From the NCBI GenBank assembly GCA_015499995.1, contig JADNRV010000726.1, forward strand, positions 1 through 15,629: a DNA stretch of 15,629 nt, in the 5' to 3' direction. Source of the DNA: Flammula alnicola. Taxonomy: Eukaryota; Basidiomycota; Agaricomycetes; Agaricales; Strophariaceae. Shown here piece by piece: positions 7,445 to 15,629 of this stretch. The translations under genes and the position numbers were made by a program. Positions within the stretch are counted from its first letter, which is position 1, and each line of letters starts with the position of its first letter. The notes beneath the pieces were generated by a model that was not told the DNA's origin, did not search any database, and was given only the letters and a program-made list of their open reading frames with translations.

Positions 7445-8206
7445 TGAGCGCTAGCCAGTGAAAGTCGGGTCTGAGCAAATCTGGGCTAAATAGGCGATTC
7501 ATGAGCCAGTCTGTGAATAGATGCATTTCTCTGTGCTTTGCACCTCGGCACAGTGTCCCAGTGACTCCGATACTGATCTGAGTTCCAAATTCAAATGAAA
7601 TTGTGAAAGATGGTCGATGCCGCCATTTTCTCGCAACTCTCTCGCTCTTCTGCTCAGTACTGAGGCAACAGTCCCAGGTCCATCTAGCGCACGCGTACGG
7701 ACGCTTCATATATAGTGAGCAAAAATTTCAAAGTCCCCATTTCTTTCTTTCTTCCCTCCCCCCATGTTGTCGCTCCCTTGCATCGTCTGCCAGCGCCTTC
7801 TCCCGCCCCATTAACGCGATCACAGGCTACAAAGTAAACACCGTCTGCCTGTTCCATTCGACATTCCTTCCGGTGTATTTCAATGAACTGCACATTGTAC
7901 ACTCCATCCGTTTCTTGTTTTAAACACGTCTAACCATATTATTCTGGACAAATAGCCGTCAGAAAGTAAATATATGCGCATTTTTTAACAATTCTCAATT
8001 TCAATGGCCGTGAGTCCAACCTTTCATTTACCTCCAGAATTACTGACTTTATATGTATCCCATTCTCTACGTAGCCTGATGCGTCTCACTGTAATGGAAG
8101 GACCTACCAAGTTGCAGTTTTTTCCCTTCATGTTGTTTCATAGTCGGAACAGCAACTCACTTATATATCCTTGCTTTTCAGTACTATGAAATTTCGCCAA
8201 CCTGGC
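7445..8206. other. Intergenic region with no recognised feature
   Basis: The first part may hold the 3' untranslated region of the two-domain gene. Short open frames occur (for example 7603-7923 on the plus strand) but their residues show no known motif and no conserved codon pattern. AT-rich patches at 7906-7995 could contain polyadenylation signals. Nothing else is supported. Confidence 0.5.
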
Positions 8207-8460
8207 GCAAAGCTCGCTTCGCCATCCGGCCCGGGTAATCGGGTGAGGCCGGGAGCAGAAATCCCAATGTATCGAGTATTAAAGAGATGGTGGGACGATC
8301 CAAGGCCCGAAAACAATCCCAATGTATCAAGTAGTACTAGAGAGATCGCGTGTCATTGGGCGACAACGGTGTGGTGGTGGAACAGTCCAAGGCCCGGAAA
8401 CGATCTCAATGTATCAGTATTAGAGAGATCGTTTGTCGGTGGGCGACAGGGGTGGGTGGC
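8207..8460. repeat. Dispersed repeat followed by degenerate tandem repeat
   Basis: 8207-8252 matches 1196-1264 (AGCTCGCTTCGCCATCC and GGCCCGGGT blocks). It runs into a degenerate tandem array whose units share TCCAAGGCCCG, then CAATGTATCA, then TAGAGAGATCG. Units lie at about 8260-8295 (partial), 8296-8382 and 8383-8460, with a period near 80-87 bases. No coding role is apparent. Confidence 0.7.
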
Positions 8461-8524
8461 TGTAAAAAATAAAAACGGTAAGTAATGAAAAATCAACAAG
8501 AAAAAACCTTCGCCGATGCCAAAT

Positions 8525-8845
8525 TGTTGGAATAAACGAAACAAACTCAATCCGAGCGCCTCACGCACGGACATATGCTGGTACTCCCCGAAGAACAATT
8601 AGTATGTATGCTTTGTTCGTACTCTTTTAGTTAGTGTGCTCTCGCACTCCATTTGCTTTAAACTTTTTATGTCGTTCTCAGTGGACAGTATCTGTCAACT
8701 GACATACTAAAACATGTATTTTACTCTTTACAGTTATCTACGGTACATTCTACTACGTATCACATAAAGTACCGTACTTGCGTCGACTCACCCTCAGTCG
8801 TTTGCTACCCAAAGAACTGAGCGTCTTCGCTATAAGTTTCCAATA
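8525..8845 (+). repeat. 5' LTR of the copia element
   Basis: It begins TGTTGGAA and ends TTCCAATA, a near-perfect terminal inverted pair (one mismatch; a canonical end would be CA). The end abuts the primer-binding site. Length is 321 bases. No second LTR is found in the window, so the left boundary rests on the TGTTGGAA start alone. Confidence 0.7.
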
Positions 8846-8857
8846 GGTTATGGGCCC
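8846..8857 (+). promoter_or_regulatory. Primer-binding site for an initiator-tRNA half molecule
   Basis: GGTTATGGGCCC directly follows the LTR and is complementary to an anticodon-stem-loop sequence of initiator methionine tRNA (CCCATAACC with anticodon CAT). Copia-type elements are known to prime from such an internal tRNA half rather than from the tRNA 3' end. Confidence 0.8.
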
Positions 8858-8919
8858 CGCGACCTGTGCATAAACTCGATATCAATCGGCTATACGACCT
8901 CGTGAACTTTTTGCTTACC

Positions 8920-10230
8920 ATGTCTGTCCCTGCAACTTCACTCGCCGACACTCTTCCTTCATCCATCCCGACACTCGATGCCAGTGGGCTGAACTGGGCA
9001 ATTTTTGCCGTCCGTTTCCAGGACGCAGTCGAGGCCAAAGGCTTCTGGGGCCACTTCAACGGCACATCTAAGCGCCCGTCAGTTCCGGCGGCTGCTTCCA
9101 CAGCTGCCGCTGCACAAACTGCCGCTGCCACCACTGCCGCTGCACCAGCAGCAGTTGCTACCACTGCCCCGGATCCCAAAGACCTGGTGGACGACGATCT
9201 TGCTGCTGCGCTGAAGCAGTGGGACAAAGAGATGTCGGCGAAGTCGTTACTCACGCAGAAGATGCCGGATTCGACGTTGATGCGGATTCAGTCAAAGAGA
9301 ACAGTACGCGAGCGGTGGGAAGCTATCGTGACCGAGTACACCGAGAAAGGGGCCTATGCGCAGACGGATTTGCGCACACGTTTTCTCGAGTCAAAGTGCC
9401 CTGAGAAGGGCAACGTCCGCGAGTTCCTGGACAGCCTGCGGACAGCCTGCGAGTCAAGCGAGAGGAGTTAGTGACGGTCGGTGTCGAAATCGAAGAGAAA
9501 GATTACCGTTCCGTCATCATTTCGTCCCTCCCTTACTATCTCTCCAACTTCGCATCGTCACAGCTCGCAGCTGCTCGCATGTTCGCTCCCACGAAGACCA
9601 TTGCACCCGACTCCCTGATTTCTCTTATTTCCGAGGAATACGAGCGCCAGAAAACCCAGCGTACTCGACGCACGGGTGGCGGTAAATCCAAGGATGACGA
9701 GAAGGATGAAGTCATGGCTGTTGGCTCATCGTCGTCGTCGAAGGGAAAGGGCCGCATGGGCGACCGTAAACCACCCCGCGGTGCATGCTGGAACTGTGGA
9801 GAGAAGGGGCATTATAAAGATAAGTGCCCTAAGCCTCAGAAGCCCAGCGGCGACGGCATGAAGGACGACTCACCAACAAAGAAGGCCTCGGGATCCGCCA
9901 ATGCTGTAACCGAGGATTCGGATGCTGACAGTGACTTTGTTTTGGCTGTCGACATCGAGACCGAGTCTAATTTTTCGAACGACTCGATGCCGCCGCTGAT
10001 GTCCGTGGCTGTATCTGAACAGGAGGATCTCAAAGACGGCAATCACTATGGGGGCGAGGATGTTTCCGATGCTAGTGATTGGTTTTCGGAGGTGGCTAGC
10101 GATGCGGGTGACTTCGAACCTGGCGAAGATTACGGCTGGGATGTGGTGTCAGATGCGGACACTGTGGAATCAATCAGCGACACGGCGCCTGATGTACTGA
10201 GCACTCACACGGACACCGAGCAGCCCAATG
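8920..10230 (+). pseudogene. Copia Gag with CCHC zinc knuckle (frameshifted)
   Basis: The likely start is the ATG of MSVPATSLADTL, 62 bases after the primer-binding site. The N-terminal part includes NWAIFAVRFQDAVEAKGFWG, an alanine/threonine-rich low-complexity stretch (about 9085-9174), and SLLTQKMPDSTLMRIQ followed by VRERWEAIV, the UBN2-type Gag core. At 9429-9450 an exact 11-base tandem duplication (GGACAGCCTGC twice) throws the frame out; the downstream frame resumes with VKREELVTVGVEIEEKDY. The zinc knuckle CWNCGEKGHYKDKC (CX2CX4HX4C) lies at 9786-9827. After it comes an acidic, serine-rich region leading to protease. Gag would coat and package the RNA. The first stop after the duplication prevents a full-length product. 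Confidence 0.85.
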
Positions 10231-11760
10231 CCCCTCGCGTGGAGATTTTCGACTCCGGAACGACCCGCCATATTTCTCCTTATCGAGACGACTTCGACTC
10301 TCTTAGGGAGATTTCTCCCCAGACTCTCCGTGCTGCCAATAAAGGAAATTTTAATGCTATCGGTGTCGGCGAACTCACCATCAACGTACCCGATGGAGTG
10401 GAGACGAACCAACTCCAGCTCACAGAAGTCCTGTATTCGCCTGAGGTCGGTTATACATTAGTCTCGATCGGGCGGCTCGACGAGAAAGGATTCAAAGTTA
10501 CCTTGGGTGATGGGAAGTGTACCATCCGCGGTCCAGATGGCGAGCGTATCGGGCAAGTGCCTGTACCGCCTCGAGCGTGAGGCTGATTCCGCGAACGCCA
10601 TCGAGGCGATCACCCTCGATCAGTTCCATCGCCGCATGGGCCACGTATCCCCTCTAGTTGCCCGAAAACTTGTTGAGAACAAGTTTGTTACGGGTATCCA
10701 TCTCCAGGAGACACCCGCCGGCGACCCCTTCTTTTGCGAGTCATGCGTTTACGCGAAGGCTACAAGGAAGCCTGTGCTGAAGGAGAGAGAGGGCGAGCGG
10801 GCAACCGAATTTGCCGGAGAAGTCCATTCCGACCTGTTGGGGCCAGCGCCTGTTTCTACAAAGGGTGGAAAGCGTTACTACGTCACATATACAGACGACA
10901 AAACCAGGCTTACGAACATTTATTTCCTCGCGAAGAAATTCGAGACCCAGTCCTATAAGGACTACGAGGCTTGGTGCGAGACCCAGCACGGTGCTAAGGT
11001 CAAGATCCTTCACTCGGATCGCGGTGGAGAGTACGAGGGGCAGGAATTTATTTTATACCTCAAATCTCGAGGCACGCACCCTAAGCGAACTGTCCACCAC
11101 ACGCCGCAGCATAACGGCGTCGCCGAGCGTCGCAACCGCGTCATCGTTGAGCGCATTCGTGCACTCTTGCATGCGAGCGGCTTGCCCAAATCTCTCTGGG
11201 GCGAAGCTGCGAGGCACGTTGTGTGGTTGTTGAACCGAACATCAACGAAGGCCGTCGATGGAAAGACGCCTTACGAGGCGGCATATGGGAAGAAGCCCGA
11301 CCTTAGTCAGGTGCGCGAGTGGGGAGAAAAGGTGTGGGTGCGGGTGGAAGGTGGTACAAAGCTCGGAGGGCGTGTGCGAGAAGGGAGATGGATGGGCGTG
11401 GATGATAATTCCAAGGGCGTGCGGGTGTATTGGCCTGATAAGAGGACGGTATCGGTGGAAAGGAATGTCTATTATGACAAAACGGGGGCGTCAGCTTCTC
11501 GTCTCGAGGGGGAGGATTGGGATTTCGTCGAAACAAAAGCTGACGAACATACCTCGACTCCAGCGAGCGATAAGGCGCCGTCAACCTCTCAGGACCCTCC
11601 ATCTATCCCCATTTCTCAACCTCTGCCTGCCGAAACACTCAATCCACCACCTCCGCCATCTGAAGTCCCATCCGACACTGCTTCTGACACTGAAACGCGC
11701 CCCAAACGCACTCGGTGAGCCACCAGCCGTCTCCAAGATGTTCTCGACGGAAATGCGGTC
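10231..11760 (+). pseudogene. Copia protease and integrase (frameshifted, with in-frame stop)
   Basis: The aspartic protease motif is DSGTTRHISP at 10251-10280. The frame slips near 10553-10560, just before LYRLEREAD. Integrase follows: the zinc-binding HHCC set is seen in HRRMGH and CESC, and the DDE residues in VHSDLLGPA, LHSDRGGEY and GVAERRNR, with exactly 35 residues between the second aspartate and the glutamate. WVRVEGG and GVRVYWPDKRTVSVERNVYYD belong to the C-terminal region. A TGA at 11716-11718 interrupts the frame after RPKRTR; the same frame then continues with ATSRLQDVLDGNAV, so this is a nonsense change rather than a true end. Integrase would insert the cDNA copy. Confidence 0.9.
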
Positions 11761-12954
11761 ATGACGAACCGCCGTAATGCGCCTATTGTCCGTGGTGTGC
11801 AGCTCCCAACCCCTCCGCAGCCAGTCGTTCCAAACGAGCCCCTCGAGGAACCAGTACTTGAGGGGGAGGGCTCCAGCGATTGGATCATGGCGGCTGATTA
11901 TGCTGACGAGTATGCGATGGTGGCCGAGATCAGCGAGGCTGAGGCGCTTGAGCCACGCTCGCTTGATGAGGCGAAGTTACGGCCTGACTGGCCGCTGTGG
12001 GAGAAGGCGATCGAGGAGGAATTGGGTGTCTTGAGGGCAGCGGGGACATGGGAGCTCATTGATACGCCAGCAGGGGTGAACATTGTGGGTTCCAAGTGGG
12101 TTTTCCGGGCGAAAAAGGATGCGGCTGGCAATATCATCCGATACAAAGCACGTCTCGTTGTGCAGAATTCTCACAAGTACCCGGCGTCGACTATTTCGAC
12201 ACTTTGCACCTGTGGCTCACCTGGCGTCAATCCGCGCCATTCTCGCAATGGCAGCTGCACGCGATCTTGAAATCCATCAGATCGATATCAAAGGTGCATA
12301 TTTGAATGGCGTACTCACCAGTGACGAGCTCATCTACATGTGTCAACCCCCTGGCTATGCAATCCCTGGATCCTCTGGTAAAGTATGCTGGCTTCGCAAG
12401 ACTCTCTATGGCTTGAAGCAAAGCGGACGGTTATGGTACCAACGGCTAGTCGAAATCGTCGTGACGAACTTGGATTTTAGGCAGTGCGACGTGGACCAGG
12501 CAGTTTTCTACAGGCAGAGAGGCGAGAGTTTGATCGTGGTGTTGGTTCATGTCGATGATTGCACTATCGCAGCCACTTTTCACAGCCACTGATTGCGGCA
12601 TTCAAAGCCGGCGTCGCCAAGCACGTGGGGATAACAGATCTAGGCGAGCTTCACCGGCTCCTTGGACTCATTGAGGTGCGGCGTGTGCGTGAAGAACGCT
12701 GCCTATCTCTCCCAACGCTCCTACATCGACTCCATTATTCGTCGATATGGCTTACAGGACCTTAAGCCAGTTTCTATTCCTACGGATCCCAACGTCCGCC
12801 TCACATCCGCGCAATCACCGTCGACTTCACACGACTTCGCACGCATGAGAGATGTGCCTTACCATGAGGCCGTCGGCTCGCTCATGTACGCGCTTATGCC
12901 GTCCAAACTGTCTCGCGTTTTTCCACGAAACCTGGACCCGAGCATTGGGACGCC
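11761..12954 (+). pseudogene. Copia reverse transcriptase (multiple frameshifts)
   Basis: The RT domain begins WPLWEKAIEEELGVL and GSKWVFRAKKDAAGNIIRYK. Frame slips occur near 12165 and 12200, then the text continues FAPVAHLASIRAILAMAAAR and QIDIKGAYLNGVL, with the first catalytic aspartate. The aspartate pair is in VHVDDCTIAA (near 12550-12575). Further slips occur near 12580 and 12665-12690. Near 12890 about ten codons expected after LMYA are missing; AVQTVSRFSTKPGPEHW follows directly in another frame. Copies of this kind cannot make RT, although each motif is still recognisable. Confidence 0.9.
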
Positions 12955-13276
12955 GTGAAGAGGATATTTCGATATTTGAAGGGCACGAGGGAGCTTTGGC
13001 TTGTGTACGGCGGCGAGGCAAGGGAATTAACTGGATATGCTGATGCTGATGGTAGTATGGCCGAGGATAGGCATGCCATTTCCGGGTACGCTTTTCTTTT
13101 GAATGGCGGCGCAATTTCTTGGAGCGCAAAGCGCCAGGAAATTATTTCTCTTTCCACAACCGAGTCCGAATATGTGGCGGCCACTCACGCGGCCAAGGAA
13201 GCATTATGGTTGCGTTCACTTCTCTCCCAACTCTTCCCAGGCGCGCTCCAACCTACGACTCTATTTTCGGACAATC
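12955..13276 (+). pseudogene. Copia RNase H, truncated at its 3' end
   Basis: VKRIFRYLKGTRELW precedes the RNase H domain. Its acidic residues are visible in GYADADGS, STTESEYVAA and LFSDN. The match ends immediately after LFSDN; the expected QSAIAL and following tail are replaced by sequence homologous to the Hsp110-bearing repeat in reverse orientation. The plus-strand frame stays open to 13545, but its last 90 residues are antisense to segment B and are not retroelement protein. Confidence 0.9.
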
Positions 13277-13278
13277 AT

Positions 13279-13922
13279 TTACCACGGGCTAACCGCGCAC
13301 GCTGTAGGGGGCAGGACCTCATTATTGCCGCGTATGTCATACACGTACGCCTCGAGAGTATTTTTACGGTCCTGTTCAGCAAAGTTGGATCAATATCTGG
13401 GATGAGACGAAGAAGGAAAAGTTACCTCAGTATCCATCATGACTTTGTCGGCGGTGTGCATCTGACTTTCCTCCTTATATTTTTCGACGATAGACCTGTC
13501 CAGCGAAGGGTCGAAGTATTCGTAAGGTCGATATCGGAGACTTGAGCATAAGTCGCAGAATCTCGCTGGGAGCCGATTTGTTGAGTGAGGATGTTGATTG
13601 CGGTGGTGCAGTCCTCGGAACAATCCAGAGGGCCGATATAAACTTGATTGAGGCCAGATGGTGTCTTGAGTCGAAGTCAAAGACCCCGAGTTTCTGAGGG
13701 CCGGCGCAACCAGACCTTCCCGATAATACGTATCCGCCAACTTGGCGCGGGCAAGGCTCACTTCGTCATCCCAGAGCCATGACACACAGTCAAAGACGGC
13801 CCTTTTTGTGGATATCTAGAAAATGGAAGCTGTCTTCAGTCTCATTCTATCTATAAAAGAAGAAGGCATAAGCGATACGAATATCCACAGCAGGTCGAAC
13901 TTACCTTACCAAAGTGCCTCAT
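13279..13922 (-). pseudogene. Segment B: spliceable open frame with Hsp110-like tail
   Basis: On the minus strand an open frame can be spliced from 13922-13905, 13815-13426 and 13371-13279, giving 166 residues. Introns are 89 bases (GTAAGT to TCTAG) and 54 bases (GTAACT to AACAG), both in phase 0. The C-terminal part EESQMHTADKVMMDTE joined to DRKNTLEAYVYDIRG matches the Hsp110 lid start, and the second intron sits exactly where the A copies have theirs. The first 110 residues (for example DCVSWLWDDEVSLARAKLAD) are not recognised. Another frame of the same DNA, around 13600-13660, shares about 40 bases with copy A at 2863-2905. The tail is diverged from copies A and A'. It may be a chimeric gene, a gene remnant, or an open frame kept by chance. 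Confidence 0.5.
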
Positions 13923-14093
13923 ACTCTGCGCTCCACCTCAAATGCTTCAATTTCGAATGACTCGAAAACTTCGCTTGCTCTTAAAAAATCAACCGTATGG
14001 CTCCGAATTGTCTCAAACGAGTCCGTCTGAGACACTCCTGAAGTCCATTGGAAGCTGAGACGTTGAGGACGTAGCATTAAGAGTGACACTGAC
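13923..14093. other. Junction between segment B and copy A'
   Basis: No feature is supported. A minus-strand open frame runs through most of it (ETIRSHTVDFLRASEVFESF) but is unrecognised and ends just before the proposed start of segment B. The word GAGTGACAC near 14081-14089 resembles the opening of copy A', so the repeat boundary may be slightly ragged here. Confidence 0.4.
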
Positions 14094-14342
14094 AGCGAGA
14101 GTGACACGTTGGTGACACGCTGTTATAAGTCCGAGTTTGTTTTCAAAGTTCCCAACCAAACAAATACTCACTCAACTACTCGCTAACTCACGGTCGCTGT
14201 GACTGACAACCTCATCCGATTCACACTACTTAGCAGGATTACTGGCGTTTGCAAGGGGATAGCCCTTTGCAGCGCCTTGAGTCCAGTTGTTTTAGAAGGT
14301 AGTAGTTAGAAGCCGTGCCCGTCGTTATTCAGCCCAGTAGTT

Positions 14343-14687
14343 GAGCCCAAGGAAAACTGCATCCCGTCGACCAAGGTGTTGTCGTTCTACCGCCAGGACG
14401 CTTTCTCCATCGAGGCGGCATACTCTATGCTCAGCCTGAGCTGTTTCCTGGCGCGATCAACCCCCGGATCGGAACCGCCGAGGAGGTAAATGGCGATGCT
14501 GCTGGTGTCAAACTAAAGACAAGGTTGAACCTTCATGGCATTTATGTCGTTCGAGCAAGCCTATGTTGGAAAGATCGAGGAGAAGCGACAAATTCATGAT
14601 GGAGGTAAGTTTTCCTGCTTATTCATCTCATCCCAGATATCGATACAATTTTGCCGAACAGGACCGCAAAAATGCTCTCGAGGAGTA
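14343..14687 (+). pseudogene. Hsp110-family chaperone gene fragment, copy A'
   Basis: It is base-for-base the same as the fragment at 1821-2165, including both frame defects, the internal deletion and the 57-base intron (here 14605-14661). The defects therefore predate the duplication. It begins inside the substrate-binding domain with no ATPase part and no promoter or start, so it is a relic and not a gene. Confidence 0.85.
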
Positions 14688-15059
14688 CCCCCTATTCTAT
14701 GCGCGGCAAGGTAGAGGTTATACCCCACAGCGTGCGCGGTTATCCCATGATAAATTAACGTCCGTATAATCAGAGTTCGACACAAAAACAACCTACCTTC
14801 ATGCTCTAGTTATGTGGATCCAAGCAGAATGCAATACGCCGGCCAAAGGGCCTCGCTGACTGCGGGTCCATATTCATTCCGCACTCCGTCCATCCATTCT
14901 CGTGTACGATCCTGCCCAATAAGACCGTCACGGATGGCCTGCCTACGACGTACTCTATGTCTTCAACTTTCCGGTGAGAGCGACACGCTGACCGAGTCCA
15001 AAACGTCTGAGTTTGTTTCCAAAGTTCCTTACCAAACAAACGACTCGCCGATTCCACTA

Positions 15060-15345
15060 GCAGGATTACTGGCGTTTGTAAGGGATAACCCTTGCAGAGC
15101 CTTAAGTCCAGTTCAGCTAGAGGGTGGCATCCATCTACATGTAGTGTCAATCGTGTCCCTCCCTCCATCTTCTGGCAGGATTACTGGCGTTTGTAAGGGG
15201 ATAGCCCTTTGCACGCCTTGAGTCCAGTTCAGCTAGGCGAGGTTGGCGTTCATCTACGTGTATTGTCAATTGCGTCTCTCCCCCATCTTCTAGCAGGATT
15301 ACTAGCGTTTGTAAGGGGATAGCCCGTTGCAGCGTCTCGCCTAGT
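15060..15345 (+). repeat. Hairpin-bearing tandem repeats inside copy A'
   Basis: Units start at 15060, 15175 and 15293, matching those of copy A apart from two one-base deletions. A lone unit also lies at 14233. Each has the GCAGGATTACT opening and the GGGATA-CCC hairpin. Confidence 0.8.
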
Positions 15346-15545
15346 AGGCAATCTTCGTCGCTTTCTTTCTCCTCAGGCCTCAACCACGATCGCCCTCTGG
15401 ATTGCTCCGAGGACTATGAAGTGGATTTCTGTTGTTTATTTGCGAGCGAAGCGAGCACCCCTCTCTGAGGGTGAATGGAGCGTCGAGTCACTCTTCATTC
15501 GTGCTTTGCATCGGATAGCCCTCTGCAGCACCCTTATATCCTCCA

Positions 15546-15629
15546 ACCCGTCGGCGTGTTGGTTCGCTCAACTTTCAGAGTATCTCAGGCGGTCTCTCTT
15601 GAGGGCTTTCGCCATTGGAATTTAATCGT
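15546..15629. other. Unique right-edge sequence
   Basis: These 84 bases do not match the sequence after copy A except for a possible short CCGTC word at the boundary. No gene or repeat is recognised. Confidence 0.5.

Larger units (their letters stand above)
8525..13276 (+). mobile_element. Ty1/copia LTR retrotransposon, decayed and 3'-truncated
   Basis: The order 5' LTR, half-tRNA primer-binding site, Gag with zinc knuckle, protease, integrase, reverse transcriptase and RNase H is diagnostic for Ty1/copia (integrase before RT). The polyprotein is broken by several frameshifts, one in-frame stop and one short deletion. The element stops at LFSDN, the last catalytic block of RNase H, where unrelated minus-strand segment B begins. 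No polypurine tract or 3' LTR is present in the window. Confidence 0.95.
14094..15545 (+). repeat. Repeat copy A', direct repeat of 1572-3033
   Basis: It is aligned to copy A with a constant offset of 12522 until about 14724. From there eight small deletions appear (near 14725, 14916, 15213, 15282, 15372, 15462, 15505 and 15512), together 10 bases, and no substitution was seen. The deletions fall mostly in runs of C or T and become denser toward the window end. The right boundary is at TATATCCTCCA; beyond it the sequence differs from that following copy A. Confidence 0.9.

Noticed and set aside
7603..7923. A 106-residue plus-strand open frame
   Set aside because: It has no known motif, an atypical residue mix and no plausible splice partners; it fits a chance frame.
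8171..8485. A 104-residue plus-strand open frame
   Set aside because: It lies over the degenerate tandem repeat and its residues only mirror the repeat units.
12955..13545. A 196-residue RNase H protein running through to 13545
   Set aside because: Only residues before about 13276 are RNase H; the rest is antisense to the Hsp110-like segment and open by chance.
1572..15545. Copies A and A' as the two LTRs of one giant 14-kb retrotransposon
   Set aside because: They do not start TG and end CA, no flanking target duplication is seen (AGGCT before A, ACCCG after A'), no primer-binding site follows A, and the inner elements are unrelated families.

Overview
The window looks like a transposon-rich stretch of a mushroom-forming basidiomycete genome (Agaricomycetes). 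The reasons are short GT-AG introns of 50-57 bases, a DIRS-like tyrosine-recombinase retroelement and a Ty1/copia element of the types common in these fungi, and a gene with two RNase H1-N/viroplasmin-like domains, a family I know as expanded in Agaricomycetes. No bacterial operon structure, rRNA, tRNA or CRISPR array was seen.

Layout, left to right. 1-490 is unique, AT-rich sequence with no supported gene. 491-1156 is a possible small inverted-repeat element. 1157-1571 holds short dispersed, tandem and hairpin repeats. 1572-3033 is repeat copy A, which returns as copy A' at 14094-15545. Each copy carries a broken but intron-containing fragment of an Hsp110 (Sse1/Hsp88-type) chaperone gene and a run of hairpin-bearing tandem repeats. 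About 3250-6243 is a decayed DIRS-like element in the order reverse transcriptase, RNase H, tyrosine recombinase, split direct repeats. About 300 bp inside its RNase H region is flipped onto the other strand.

6311-7444 is the one gene that looks intact: five exons, about 307 residues, with a SUMO-interacting-like motif, an acidic patch and two RNA:DNA-hybrid-binding-like domains. It begins 67 bp after the end of the DIRS-like repeats. 7445-8206 shows nothing recognisable and 8207-8460 is a tandem repeat.

8525 to about 13276 is a Ty1/copia element with 5' LTR, half-tRNA primer-binding site, Gag, protease, integrase, reverse transcriptase and RNase H. It is broken by frameshifts and a stop. 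Its 3' end is lost exactly where a minus-strand segment (B, 13279-13922) begins. B has a second, diverged Hsp110 tail and can be read as a spliced 166-residue open frame. Copy A' and 84 unique bases close the window.

The elements do not form a pathway; the window records nested insertion, truncation, inversion and segmental duplication. The best candidates for new biology are the intact two-domain gene beside the DIRS-like repeats, the mobile or duplicated Hsp110 fragments that retain their intron, and the internal inversion in the DIRS-like element. The A/A' pair shows no base substitutions but eight small deletions, all in the right copy near the window edge. These may be sequencing errors, so dating and assembly claims should rest on reads.
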